Source: Candidatus Competibacteraceae bacterium (lineage in GTDB: Bacteria > Pseudomonadota > Gammaproteobacteria > Competibacterales > Competibacteraceae). From it: 64,000 bases of DNA. A program made the translations under genes and the position numbers. Location of the stretch: the NCBI GenBank assembly GCA_016712625.1, contig JADJQQ010000001.1, positions 806,001-870,000 of the forward strand, in the 5' to 3' direction. The notes under the pieces were generated by a model. The model worked only from the letters and a program-made list of their open reading frames with translations, did not search any database and was not told where the DNA came from. Each line of letters begins with the position of its first letter. Positions within the stretch are counted from its first letter, which is position 1. Of this stretch, positions 35,959 through 45,913 are shown piece after piece.

Positions 35959-37697
35959 ATGTCGCTCGCTCTCGTATTGCGCCACTGGCTCGCCTTGAGC
36001 GTATTAAGCGTGCTCTGCGCCCTATCGCCCACCATCGGATGGGCCGATGGCGCGGCTTACAACCTGCTCGATCGCATCCATCCGGTGGTGGCCCGCAATG
36101 CGATGGTGGTCAGCCAGGAAGCGCTGGCCAGCCAGGTCGGCGCAATGGTCTTGCGGCAGGGCGGTAACGCGGTGGATGCGGCGGTGGCGATCGGTTTCGC
36201 GTTAGCGGTCACGCTGCCGCAGGCGGGTAATCTGGGCGGCAGCGGCTTCATGCTGGTTTACGACAACACGCGGAAACAAACCGAGGCCATTGATTTCCGG
36301 GAAATGGCTCCCGCCGCTATTCACCGGAATTTTTACCTGAACGACAAGGGCGAGGTCGATGAAATCCGCATCCGGCACAGCCATCAAGCGGCTGGGGTGC
36401 CCGGCACCGTGGCCGGACTGGCCACCGCCCACGGCCGCCACGGTCGTTTGCCCTGGCCGAATCTGCTGATGCCCGCCATCCAGCTGGCCGAACAAGGCAT
36501 CGTGGTGAGCCCCGAACTGGCGCAATCCCTCGAGGAAGCCCGCAAGCAAATGGCCCCCTGGCCAACCTCCATGCGCATTTTCTTCAAGGCCGATGGCTCC
36601 GCCTATTCAACGGGCGACACGTTAACTCAGTCTGAACTGGCCGCCACGCTCAAACAGATCGCTGAACAAGGCCCGGTCGCTTTTTATGAGGGTGAGATTG
36701 CCCGGCGACTGGTGGCGGATATGAAGGCGCATAGCGGCCTGATCACCCTGGACGATCTGAAAAATTATCGGGTTGTGGTGCGCGAGCCGGTGCGGGGTAC
36801 GTACCGAGGCCACGACATCGTGTCGATGCCACCGCCCAGTTCCGGCGGCGTCCATCTGGTGCAATTGCTCAACATGCTGGAAAGCTGGCCGCTGGCCGAG
36901 TTGGGCGCTAACAGCGCGGCTACCGTCCACCGCATGGCCGAGGCGATGAAACTGGCTTACGCCGACCGTAGCGAATATCTGGGCGATCCTGATTTCGTGA
37001 AAGTGCCGGTCGCGGGCCTGACCGCCAAGGCGTACGCCAAGGAACGGGTCGCGCGGATTGATGTGAACCGCGCCCGGTCAGCCGCCGAGATCAAGCCTGG
37101 TCAGCCACAGCGCCATGAAAGTGAACAAACCACCCATTATTCGGTGATCGACCGGGACGGCAACGCAGTCGCTGTGACTTACACGCTGAATTTCAGTTAC
37201 GGTTCCGGCATCGTCGCCGCTGGCACCGGCATCCTGCTGAATAACGAGATGGATGATTTCGCCGCCAAACCCGGTACGCCAAACGCTTACGGGCTGATCG
37301 GCGGCGACGCCAATGCCGTGGGTCCCGGCAAACGTCCCCTCAGTTCGATGAGTCCGACCATGGTTCTCAAAGATGGGCAGCCGGTGTTGGTCACCGGCAG
37401 TCCGGGCGGCAGTCGCATCATCACCACCGTGCTGCAAATGGTGTCGAACGTCATCGACCATCAGATGAATATTGCCGAGGCGACGCTCTCGCCCGCCTGC
37501 ATCATCAATGGCTACCGGACGAATTACGGATTGAGGAAGGCTTCAGCCCCGACACCGTGCGTCTGTTGCGAGAGTGGGGCCACAACGTGGTCGTGAAGGA
37601 CGCAATGGGCGACACCCAAAGCATCGTCCGCACCGCGGACGGGCTATACGGCTTTTCCGATACGCGCCGCTCGGGCGGGCTGGCGATCGGCTACTGA
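35959..37697 (+). CDS. ggt: Gamma-glutamyltranspeptidase, frameshifted near the C-terminus
   Basis: GGT is a periplasmic enzyme that cleaves gamma-glutamyl bonds, mainly of glutathione, after self-processing. A signal peptide (LALSVLSVLCALSPTIGWA) is followed by GGNAVDAAVAIGFALAVTLPQ and GNLGGSGFM. The autoprocessing threonine is in EQTTHYSVIDRDGNAVAVTY. GSPGGSRIITTVLQ comes later. GGAGG lies 6 bases before the ATG at 35959. One base is missing near 37490 (CCCGCC): shifting frame there restores HHQWLPDELRIEEGF and continues to SGGLAIGY and TGA at 37695-37697. As written the frame stops at 37596 with a foreign tail. Confidence 0.9.
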
Positions 37698-37733
37698 CCG
37701 AGATGAACGGCCAGCCAACCGACCGCCTAGAGA

Positions 37734-38603
37734 CTACGGGGCAATCCGCCCGAAGCGGCCGCTGCTGAAATCCTTGATGGCCTGGCTGATCTGCGCCTGG
37801 GTGTTCATTACGAACGGGCCGTAGCCGACGATGGGTTCGTCGATCGGCTCGCCGGCGAGCAGCAGCAGTTTCGCATCGGTATCGGCCTCGATCACGACTG
37901 CATCGCCGGCGCGATCCAGCACCACCAATTGTGCGTCGCGGGCGGGCGTATCGCCATTCACCCGAACGTTGCCGCGCTGCACCACCAGCGCGGTCGTCCA
38001 ACCCTCTGGTAGTTCGACCTCGACCGATTTACCAGCGTTCAGCCGGATATCCCACACGTTCATCGGCGTGAAGGTGTGCGCCGGGCCGGTGTGGCCGTCA
38101 TAGTGACCGGCGATCACCCGCGCCGTGCCCGCTCCATCGGGCAGCGCCACCGCCGGAATCGCACTGTTGACGATGGCCTGATAGCCGGGTGCGCTCATCT
38201 TGTCCTTGGCTGGCAGATTGACCCACAGTTGCACCATTTCGAACGGCCCACCCGTGCGCGAATACGCCTCGGAATGAAACTCCTGATGCAGGATACCGCC
38301 CGCCGCCGTCATCCACTGCACATCGCCGGGGCCAATTACCCCACCCTGACCGGTCGAATCGCGGTGCTCCACTTCACCGTCATAGACGATGGTCACGGTC
38401 TCAAAACCACGATGCGGGTGTTCACCCACGCCACGGGGCGAACCGGCATTCGGCTCGAAACGGGTCGGGGCGGCGTAGTCGAGCAACAGAAACGGGGTAA
38501 GTAGTTTGCCAAGCCCGCTGTAATCAAACATCGAATGCACTGGAAACCCATCACCCACCCAATGCGGTCGGGGCGCGCTATAAACACCACTCACTTTTTT
38601 CAC
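37734..38603 (-). CDS. Pirin family protein
   Basis: The 289-residue protein shows the pirin cupin: GVGEHPHRGFETVTIVYDG, VEHRDSTGQ and MTAAGGILHQEFHSE, with the two histidines, a further histidine and a glutamate that bind iron. The start is GTG with AGGAGAG 7 bases upstream. It differs clearly from the other pirin in the window. The divergent LysR-type gene shares its upstream region, a common pirin arrangement in which the regulator controls the pirin. It is convergent with the ggt gene. Confidence 0.92.
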   Translation of the reverse strand: MKKVSGVYSAPRPHWVGDGFPVHSMFDYSGLGKLLTPFLLLDYAAPTRFEPNAGSPRGVGEHPHRGFETVTIVYDGEVEHRDSTGQGGVIGPGDVQWMTAAGGILHQEFHSEAYSRTGGPFEMVQLWVNLPAKDKMSAPGYQAIVNSAIPAVALPDGAGTARVIAGHYDGHTGPAHTFTPMNVWDIRLNAGKSVEVELPEGWTTALVVQRGNVRVNGDTPARDAQLVVLDRAGDAVVIEADTDAKLLLLAGEPIDEPIVGYGPFVMNTQAQISQAIKDFSSGRFGRIAP

Positions 38604-38755
38604 AGCACTCTCCTGAGGTTATTAAGTCACGCTGGACTGGACGGAAAACAGTTTATCAACAGGACAATCCATCCGGTAGACAGTGAATTCAGTCCTCAGT
38701 GTTCTATTATTGGAACGATAGATTATCTTATTGCTCGTTGAGGGAGATACAGAGA

Positions 38756-39667
38756 GTGGCTCTACAGGATTTGAACGATCTCTATTACTACGCGCATGTG
38801 GTCGATAACGGTGGTTTCGCGCCCGCCGGTCGCGCGCTCGGCATCCCGAAATCCAAGCTCAGCCGCCGGATTGCACTGTTGGAAGAACGGCTCAATGTGC
38901 GGTTGATCCAGCGTTCGACCCGCCGTTTCGCCGTAACCGAAATCGGTCAGATCTATTACGAGCACTGCAAGGCGATGCTGGTGGAAGCGGAAGCGGCGGC
39001 GGCGGCCATCGCGGTCACGCGCTCGGAACCCTGCGGCAGCGTGCGGCTGACCTGTCCGGTGGCGCTGCTGCACGCGCACGTCAGCGCGATGCTGGCGGAT
39101 TTTCTGGCCGCTCATCCGCGCGTGACCCTGTATCTGGAAGCGACCAACCGCCGGGTCGATCCGATTGGCGAGGGTATTGACCTGGCGTTACGGGTACGCC
39201 CGCCGCCGCTGGACGACAGCGAGCTGGTGTTGCGGGTCTTGGCGGATCGCGGCCAATCGCTGGTCGCCAGCCCGGCGCTGGTGGCGCGTCAGGGCCGTCC
39301 GCGCTTTCCGGCCGATTTAGCGCCGTGGCCGAGTCTGGCGCTCGGCGCGTCCCAGCAACAGTATCAGTGGGCGCTGTTCGGGCCGAACGGCGCGCAAGCC
39401 ACGCTCTATCACATGCCGCGTTTAATTACCGGCGACATGATCGCCCTGCGCGCCGCCGCCCTGGCCGGGGTCGGCCTGGTGCAGTTGCCGACCCTGATGG
39501 TTCGCGCCGAACTCGCCCAAGGGACGCTGATCCGACTCCTGCCGGAGTGGGCGCCCCGGCGAGAGATCATCCATGCGGTGTACCCCTCGCGCCGTGGCTT
39601 GTTGCCCACGGTGCGCGCCCTGATCGACGATCTAGCGCAACGGTTCAGAACATTGGAGGAGGATTGA
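38756..39667 (+). CDS. LysR-family transcriptional regulator
   Basis: A winged helix-turn-helix occupies residues 1-65 (LNDLYYYAHVVDNGGFAPAG, GIPKSKLSRRIALLEERL, LIQRSTRR). A periplasmic-binding-like effector domain follows (GSVRLTCPVALLHAHVSAM). The GTG at 38756 is preferred because the protein then starts right before the HTH and has 303 residues. It is divergent from the pirin gene across about 150 bases and probably regulates it. LysR genes beside pirins are frequent in proteobacteria. Confidence 0.9.
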   Translation: MALQDLNDLYYYAHVVDNGGFAPAGRALGIPKSKLSRRIALLEERLNVRLIQRSTRRFAVTEIGQIYYEHCKAMLVEAEAAAAAIAVTRSEPCGSVRLTCPVALLHAHVSAMLADFLAAHPRVTLYLEATNRRVDPIGEGIDLALRVRPPPLDDSELVLRVLADRGQSLVASPALVARQGRPRFPADLAPWPSLALGASQQQYQWALFGPNGAQATLYHMPRLITGDMIALRAAALAGVGLVQLPTLMVRAELAQGTLIRLLPEWAPRREIIHAVYPSRRGLLPTVRALIDDLAQRFRTLEED

Positions 39668-39707
39668 GCGGCGTCCACGATCCGCCCAGCCTCGGATAGA
39701 AGCCTGA

Positions 39708-40472
39708 CTAAAGATTAGCCGAACGCCACCAGTTGCTGTGATCTTTCTTCAGCGCCGCTTGCGAAAGCATTGGGTAATAGACCAGTTCATCGCCGATGCC
39801 CGCGAAAAAGCCGTTTTTGACCATCCGGAACGGGAATTCCAGGGAATGCACGCGATGCACCAGCTTGTTCTGCTTCTCCTTCGGCTCCAGCTCCAGCAAT
39901 GCTTCACGCAAGTGTTGCATGAACGAATACGGCAGATCGCCCTCTCGACCATTTTCTGGATCGCGGGCCAACATGCCTAATTCCAGTTCGACGAAACACA
40001 TACCGGGAAACCGAAACGAATGAGAGGGTTGGGTGACCACATCGGCATAGTAAGCGGCCGGATCGAATACGCTCACCACCAAGCTATTGATCGGCGCAAG
40101 ATCCTGATACATATGTAATTCTTTTTCAATCTTGGGCAAGGCGTCGGCGCGGCTCAAGCCCAGGGTCGCGCCCATCGCCGTGGTCAGATACATCTTGCCC
40201 AGCGCGCTGATGGTAAGATGTTCCGTCACCCGATACATCGATACATAAATCGAATTCTTCGGCGCGCCGCTGGCCTTCGGCACACAACGCTTGTAGCAGC
40301 CATCGATATCAAAGTATGGATGCCGGTACGCCGAATCGACTTCGAAAAACACCGCTTGGCCCTTCGACTTGAACTTGTGCCCGGTCGCGTAGTACTGCCC
40401 GAACTCCTCGGGCGGCAGCATCGAGGCGATCAGCGCTTCGGGAATCAGCGAATAGTAGAGATGGATCGACAT
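39708..40472 (-). CDS. Conserved hypothetical protein, 254 aa
   Basis: The protein begins MSIHLYYSLIPEALIASMLP, and AAAGGA lies 8 bases before this ATG, so the longer ORF opening at 40553 is not used. It has YYATGHKFKSKGQAVFFEVD, a CYKRCVPKASGAPKNSIYVS segment and a mixed alpha/beta pattern, with no signal peptide or membrane span. I recall similar proteins in diverse bacteria but no assigned function. The gene stands between lysR and the pyrophosphatase gene. Confidence 0.7.
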   Translation of the reverse strand: MSIHLYYSLIPEALIASMLPPEEFGQYYATGHKFKSKGQAVFFEVDSAYRHPYFDIDGCYKRCVPKASGAPKNSIYVSMYRVTEHLTISALGKMYLTTAMGATLGLSRADALPKIEKELHMYQDLAPINSLVVSVFDPAAYYADVVTQPSHSFRFPGMCFVELELGMLARDPENGREGDLPYSFMQHLREALLELEPKEKQNKLVHRVHSLEFPFRMVKNGFFAGIGDELVYYPMLSQAALKKDHSNWWRSANL

Positions 40473-40593
40473 GAGATAGGTCCTTTTCAAAGAATCAACG
40501 AGGCTCAAAAGTTGCCCTGAGGATCGTGGCGCGAAGGGGGCGACCGCCCCCACTCCTTAACATCATAGCCACGATGCAGTGCAATATCTATCG

Positions 40594-43098
40594 CTACTGA
40601 TCCCCGCTTTTAACGATGATGCGCATCCCGTAGAAACTGCGGAACACAAAGAATAAATTGACGGCCAGGAACGCGGCGGCCAGCAGCCAGACCAGCCCCT
40701 GATAGCCTTGTGCGTGCAGGCCCACCGCCATTTCGACCGCCAGCAGGCCAAACAGCGTGGTGAACTTGATGATCGGGTTCATGGCTATCGAAGCGGTATC
40801 CTTGAACGGGTCGCCCACGGTATCGCCGACCACCGAGGCATTGTGCAGGTCGGTACCCTTGGCGTGCATTTCGGTCTCGACGATCTTTTTGGCGTTGTCC
40901 CACGCGCCGCCGGCATTGGCCATAAATACCGCCTGATACAGACCGATAATTGCTAGCGAGATCAGGTAGCCGATGAAGAAAAATGGCTCCAGGAACGCGC
41001 AGGCCAGCGTGCCGAAAAACACCGCCAGAAAGATATTGAACATGCCCTTTTGCGCGTAAATCGTGCAAATCTCAACGACTTTTTTACTGTCTTTTTGCGA
41101 GGCCTTCACCACTTCATCCAACCGGATGTGGGTGCTGATGAATTCCACCGCGCGGTAGGCGCCGGTCGATACCGCCTGAGTGCTGGCCCCCGAAAACCAG
41201 AAAATCGTCGCGCCGCCGCTGATCAGACCCAGCAGGAACGGCGGATGCAATAACGACAGTTTGTCCAGATTCTCGGTCAATCCGGCGGTGAGCAGCATGA
41301 CGATGGAAAACACCATCGTCGCCGCGCCAACCACGGCGGTACCGATCAGCACTGGCTTGGCGGTGGCCTTGAAGGTGTTACCAGCCCCGTCATTCTCTTC
41401 CAGCAGAAACTTGGCGGCGCGGAAATTGAGATCGAAGCCGAAATCCCGTTTCACTTCCGCTTCAATGTCCGGAATCTGTTCAATGGTCGAGAGTTCGTAG
41501 ACCGATTGGGCGTTATCGGTCACCGGGCCGTAGCTATCGACCGCAATCGTTACCGGCCCCATCCCCAGAAAGCCGAAGGCAACCAGTCCGAACGAGAACA
41601 CCGCCGCCATCATGGTGGCCTTGGCGACATCGGGATTGATCACTGCCGTCAGTTCAAATTGCGACACCAGATAAGCCCCGGCCATCAGCGCGACGATGAT
41701 CACACCGATCCAGAAGGCCGAGAAGTAGCCAGCGACGATGCCGGACAGGATGTTGAGGCTGGCCCCGCCCGCCTTGGACGACGTGACCACTTCGCGGACG
41801 TGTTTGGAGTTGGTGGAGGTGAAAACCTTCACCACTTCGGGAATGATCGCGCCCGCCAAGGTTCCCAGGGTGATAATCAGCGACAGCTGCCACCACAGAT
41901 GGGTGTACGCCTTGCCATCGACCACGAAATGACCGATCAGCAGGTAGGACACCAAGAAGGTCAACACCAGAGAAATGCCAGAGGTGATCCAAACCAGCGA
42001 GGTCAGCGGCGCTTCAAAGTCGAAACGCGCCTTATCCGCGTAGCGTTGTTCGGCCAAGCGGCCATTGACGAAGTAGGAAATGCCGGACGCGATGATCATC
42101 ATCACCCGCATCACGAACAACCACACCAGCAACTGTACCTGCACGGCGGGTTCCGGCACCGCCAGCATGATGAAGCTGATCAGCGCCACGCCGGTGACGC
42201 CGTAGGTCTCGAAACCGTCCGCCGTTGGGCCGACCGAATCACCCGCGTTGTCACCCGCGCAGTCGGCAATGACACCGGGATTGCGGGCGTCGTCTTCCTG
42301 AATACCGAACTCGATCTTCATCAAATCCGAGCCGATATCAGCGATCTTGGTAAAGATACCGCCCGCGATGCGCAGCGCCGCCGCGCCCAGCGATTCACCG
42401 ATGGCGAAACCGATGAAGCACTTGCCCGCCAACGCGGGCGGCACGTACAGCATGATGCCGAGCATGATCAGCAGTTCGGTCGAAATCAGCAACATGCCAA
42501 TGGCGATGCCGGATTTGATCGGAATGGCGTAGACCGGAAACGGTTTCGCCGCGAGCGAGGCGAACGCGGTGCGGCTGTTGGCCAGCGTGTTGATGCGGAT
42601 ACCGAACCAGGCCACCAAGTAGGAGCCCGCAATGCCGACCAGCGAAAACGCCAGGATTAAGCCGACATCGGGTATCGGGAGCTGCTGCACGAAGTAGAAA
42701 TAACCGACCATGATGACTGCCGTGAACGCTTCCAGGATCAGCAGGAACTTGCCCTGGGTGATCATGTAGGTTTTACAGGTCTCGTAGATCAGCTCGCTGA
42801 CCTCAGCCATCGAACGGTGCACCGGGAGGCGCAGAATCTGATAGTAGATGACGCCGCCGAAGACCAGGCCCCCGAAACAGATCAGCAGTCCGAAGAACAG
42901 TAGGCTCCAGCCGGACGCACCGCCGAAAAACGCCACCAGCGACACATCGCGCAGATCCGGCAGCACCAGGTTCGCTTCGCTGACGTGACCGGTCGCCGCC
43001 AGCGCGGGCAGCGATCCCACCCCAACGGCGAACAGCAACAAGATAAGCACACCGCGCACCACCGACCGTGCCGGAACCGTTGTAAAGTCAACTATCAT
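40594..43098 (-). CDS. hppA: Membrane-bound proton-translocating pyrophosphatase (divergent)
   Basis: The 834-residue protein has about 16 hydrophobic spans and the M-PPase motifs EDDARNPGVIADCAGDNAGD, TSSKAGGASLNILSG, and DNAKKIVE with VGDTVGDPFKDT near the end. It hydrolyses pyrophosphate and pumps H+ across the inner membrane. GNTFKA, where K+-dependent enzymes have GNTTAA, suggests K+ independence. The substrate motif normally written DxxxxxxxKxE reads DIGSDLMKIE here, one residue shorter. Length is above the usual 670-720, with an N-terminal extension that may be a signal. This would let the cell save energy from polymer synthesis. Confidence 0.93.
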   Translation of the reverse strand: MIVDFTTVPARSVVRGVLILLLFAVGVGSLPALAATGHVSEANLVLPDLRDVSLVAFFGGASGWSLLFFGLLICFGGLVFGGVIYYQILRLPVHRSMAEVSELIYETCKTYMITQGKFLLILEAFTAVIMVGYFYFVQQLPIPDVGLILAFSLVGIAGSYLVAWFGIRINTLANSRTAFASLAAKPFPVYAIPIKSGIAIGMLLISTELLIMLGIMLYVPPALAGKCFIGFAIGESLGAAALRIAGGIFTKIADIGSDLMKIEFGIQEDDARNPGVIADCAGDNAGDSVGPTADGFETYGVTGVALISFIMLAVPEPAVQVQLLVWLFVMRVMMIIASGISYFVNGRLAEQRYADKARFDFEAPLTSLVWITSGISLVLTFLVSYLLIGHFVVDGKAYTHLWWQLSLIITLGTLAGAIIPEVVKVFTSTNSKHVREVVTSSKAGGASLNILSGIVAGYFSAFWIGVIIVALMAGAYLVSQFELTAVINPDVAKATMMAAVFSFGLVAFGFLGMGPVTIAVDSYGPVTDNAQSVYELSTIEQIPDIEAEVKRDFGFDLNFRAAKFLLEENDGAGNTFKATAKPVLIGTAVVGAATMVFSIVMLLTAGLTENLDKLSLLHPPFLLGLISGGATIFWFSGASTQAVSTGAYRAVEFISTHIRLDEVVKASQKDSKKVVEICTIYAQKGMFNIFLAVFFGTLACAFLEPFFFIGYLISLAIIGLYQAVFMANAGGAWDNAKKIVETEMHAKGTDLHNASVVGDTVGDPFKDTASIAMNPIIKFTTLFGLLAVEMAVGLHAQGYQGLVWLLAAAFLAVNLFFVFRSFYGMRIIVKSGDQ

Positions 43099-43873
43099 CT
43101 GTGTTCCTCAAAAAATAAGCGTTTTTGCATTTTATTCAAGCAATAGAAGGCGGTGGCCTGGATGATTTGGCAGTTGAAGTCCAGCAGGCCAGATTTTCAG
43201 CAGTTGCTTGGGATCGCCGCCATCGCAATGAACCGCCCGTAAAAAAACGGGAGCTTACTGGCTTAACACACCGTGGCGACGGAACTCTAGAGTTTACCCG
43301 GTACCCGCAGCATCTTCTCCACCGCATCGTGATGGATTTACTGTTCAACGATCATCGTGCGGGTGTATTCATCCAGGCGCATGTCCTGATTGCGGACGCA
43401 TTCCAGCGGTTGAGTATATACCTTGAGCGCTCCCCGTTCATGGGCAAGCGGCAATAGCATCCGGTCAGCGATCGTCACCATCCACCCACCATCGCCGACA
43501 AGGGAGTCAATCAGCCCCGCGAACAGCGCAGCGATCACCACGCATTTCAATCATCTGATCCACGCCTTTTTCTGGCAAATACCCGCTACGCTGGTCAACA
43601 GCTTACCGCCTTGATCACCGGATAGTAAGGGAAAACCGGCGGAATAAGCTCTAAACTAGCGACAGGAGGAAGACGGCAGCGGCCAGGATAGCGTGCTGAT
43701 CCGAGTCCCGCGTTACCCTTCCTCCGGCGTGTGCGCCTTTAACAGGCTCAACACCTTGCACCCGCGCCGCCCCGAAGATCCGGCATTATGCAGTCAACCT
43801 TTGGCTTTGCGGACACTCGTCCCCGCCATTGGCTGGCGGTTTTTCGGGGTGGCGTCTTAGCGAAGGACTTGCC
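43099..43873. other. Long gap between hppA and the slipin gene
   Basis: No convincing gene is seen in 775 bases. The best candidate is a 70-codon minus-strand frame, 43338-43550, ending LAHERGALKVYTQPLECVRN; it has natural-looking composition but no clear ribosome site or family. The first 250 bases hold the promoter of hppA. Bases 43620-43870 are GC-rich without a usable frame. Confidence 0.35.
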
Positions 43874-44632
43874 ATGAAAACACTGATTTCCATCGCTGTA
43901 TTGATCGGGCTGCTTTACGCCCTGGTCAAATACGGCATCCGCCGCACCACGATCCTCGACTATGAACGCGGCTTACGGTACGTCAAAGGCAAATTCAACA
44001 ACCTGCTGGAACCGGGGCTGTACTGGCACAGTCCGCTATCAACAGTGATTCACACAGTCGATGTCCGGCCGCGTTTTATCTCGATCACCGGCCAGGAAAT
44101 TTTGAGTTCGGATGGCGTGACGCTAAAGATCAGCTTTGCGGCGCGCTATGAAATCGCCGATCTGGTCGCCGCCACTCATCAGTCGCAAAACTTCGAGCAG
44201 GCGTTGTATCTGGAACTGCAACTGGCGCTGCGGGAAATCGTCAGCGCGGCGGACATCGATACCGTGCTGCAAAGCCGGAGTGAATTTTCCAGGAAATTAT
44301 CGGAACTGACTGAAGGTAAGGCGCGGGCGCTTGGCCTCAAACTGATTTCGGCGCAGATCAAAGACATCACCTTTCCCGGCAAGCTGAAAGAGGTGTTCGC
44401 CCAGGTGGTGACCGCCCGCAAGGAAGGTCTGGCGATATTGGAAAGAGCCAGAGGCGAAACGGCGGCGCTGCGCAATCTCGCCAATGCCGCCAAACTCATC
44501 GAAGCCAATCCGCAGTTGTTGCCGTTGCGGCTGGTGCAATCGCTGGGGCAATCATCGGGCAACAGTCTGGTATTCGGGATGCCGCCCGCCGCCTCCATCG
44601 TCACCCCACCGAAGCCGCCCATTCATGACTGA
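43874..44632 (+). CDS. SPFH/Band 7 domain protein (slipin family)
   Basis: This 252-residue protein has one N-terminal membrane segment (ISIAVLIGLLYALVKYGI), then the SPFH core: YERGLRYVKGKFNNLLEPGLYW, TVDVRPRFISITGQEILSSD and EQALYLELQLALREIVSAAD. GAAGGA lies 6 bases before the ATG at 43874. Slipins form membrane-linked oligomers and are often paired with NfeD-type proteases, which I do not see here. The last 8 bases overlap mazG, so the two are likely to be translated together. Confidence 0.88.
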   Translation: MKTLISIAVLIGLLYALVKYGIRRTTILDYERGLRYVKGKFNNLLEPGLYWHSPLSTVIHTVDVRPRFISITGQEILSSDGVTLKISFAARYEIADLVAATHQSQNFEQALYLELQLALREIVSAADIDTVLQSRSEFSRKLSELTEGKARALGLKLISAQIKDITFPGKLKEVFAQVVTARKEGLAILERARGETAALRNLANAAKLIEANPQLLPLRLVQSLGQSSGNSLVFGMPPAASIVTPPKPPIHD

Positions 44633-45428
44633 CCGTTCTCCCTTGGATACTTTATTGACTGTCATGGAACGGCTGCGCGATCCGCAAACCGGTTGCCCGT
44701 GGGATCGGCAGCAAACTTACGCCACCATCGTGCCCTACACCATCGAGGAAGCCTACGAAGTCGCCGACGCCATTGCCCGCGAGGATTGGGCGGAACTGCG
44801 CGATGAGTTGGGCGATTTGCTGTTTCAGGTGGTGTTTTACGCCCAGATCGCCCGCGAGGAAGGCCGCTTCGATTTTAATGACGTGGCGCGTGGGATTGCC
44901 GAGAAGATGACCCGCCGCCATCCACATGTGTTCGCCGATGCCCATTACGCGGATGCCGCCGAGCAAACCGCTGCCTGGGAGCGCCTGAAAGCGGCTGAGA
45001 AAACCGAACCACTCGCAGGTACCTTGGCGGGCATCCCGCTGGCGCTACCGGCGCTGACCCGCGCGGTCAAGCTCCAAAAAAAAGCCTCGAAAGTCGGGTT
45101 CGACTGGGGGGCGCTGGAACCGATTCTGGCCAAGATTGAAGAGGAAATCGGCGAAATCCGCCACGAAATCGCCACGAAATCGCCGACCGAGCGCTTAGCC
45201 GACGAGTTGGGCGATGTGCTGTTTGCCGTCACCAATCTCGCCCGTCATCTCCAGCTTGACCCGGAAGCAGCTTTGCGCGGTACCAATGCTAAATTCGAGC
45301 GGCGATTTCGACAGATTGAGCACTGGCTGGCGGAAAAAGGCCGAACTCCAGAGGAATCAACTCTAGAAGAAATGGATGGATTGTGGGAACGGGCCAAGCG
45401 GGAAGAGCGTAACCCATCTGTTCGTTGA
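44625..45428 (+). CDS. mazG: Nucleoside triphosphate pyrophosphohydrolase MazG
   Basis: MazG hydrolyses (d)NTPs to monophosphates and helps clear abnormal nucleotides. The 267-residue protein carries GCPWDRQQTYATIVPYTIEE, the metal-binding EEAYEVADAI and ELRDELGDLLFQVVFYAQIA. A second, degenerate MazG domain follows (KIEEEIGEI, RLADELGDVLFAVTNLARHL). The start overlaps the slipin stop (ATGACTGA), implying translational coupling. Confidence 0.95.
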   Translation: MTDRSPLDTLLTVMERLRDPQTGCPWDRQQTYATIVPYTIEEAYEVADAIAREDWAELRDELGDLLFQVVFYAQIAREEGRFDFNDVARGIAEKMTRRHPHVFADAHYADAAEQTAAWERLKAAEKTEPLAGTLAGIPLALPALTRAVKLQKKASKVGFDWGALEPILAKIEEEIGEIRHEIATKSPTERLADELGDVLFAVTNLARHLQLDPEAALRGTNAKFERRFRQIEHWLAEKGRTPEESTLEEMDGLWERAKREERNPSVR

Positions 45429-45607
45429 AATAGGCTGGAGGCGCTTAAAGCGATACTGTGATTGGAGTATTTTGCTGTATAACTCCACCACAGTAGACTT
45501 ATACAGAACCATATAATTAATTGTTAGGAATCAGCATGTCCGCTGGCTACGATGACGTATGCGTTCAAATCGACAATGATCCGCAATTCAATCCGCATCG
45601 CCGTGAT

Positions 45608-45680
45608 TCCTAACCTCTCGGTCAACTGGACCGCCTGCAAGCCGCGCTTCGCGCTCCAGCGGCCGGTTACCTCAAACGCC
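45608..45680 (+). other. attC-like integron site
   Basis: TCCTAACCTCTCGGTCAACTG begins the site and CCGGTTACCTCAAACG ends it, with a GC-rich imperfect inverted repeat between (CCGCCTGCAAGC / GCTCCAGCGG) and a TTCG loop. The inner boxes match known attC sites well. The 5' core is TCCTAAC and the 3' core is decayed (ACGCCAT instead of ACGTTAG). A 25-codon frame starting at 45538 with AGGA upstream ends exactly in the 5' core, as cassette ORFs often do. Confidence 0.6.
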
Positions 45681-45794
45681 ATGCATCTCATATAGAGCTT
45701 GGAGTCGGCGACGCTGAAGCGCCATGAAGTGCGAAAGAAAATAACACGGCAACAATTTGGACGCGCCGGTGCTTAGCAGCTCGTTGTCAGATGA

Positions 45795-45845
45795 CTGCTA
45801 ACCGCCACGCGGCGACTCCGCGGCGGCTGAGCTTGGGCATTAGCC
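45795..45845 (+). other. attC-like integron site, degraded
   Basis: CTGCTAAC, then CCGCCACGCGG pairing with CCGCGGCGG across GCGACT, then GAGCTTGGGCATTAGCC. The right end differs by one base from the common GGGCGTTAGCC. The site lies 69 bases before the DUF2845 gene, so the longer ORF start at 45791 is unlikely. Confidence 0.45.
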
Positions 45846-45913
45846 AATCGGGCCTCGCTGAAATTAATATTAGACCGCTTAAAGGCATCTCTAACAACTT
45901 GGCTTTTTCACTA

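Noticed and set aside
41506..42660. 384-codon plus-strand ORF inside hppA
   Set aside because: Antisense of a well-supported membrane protein; rich in His, Arg and Gln as expected from reverse reading of hydrophobic codons.
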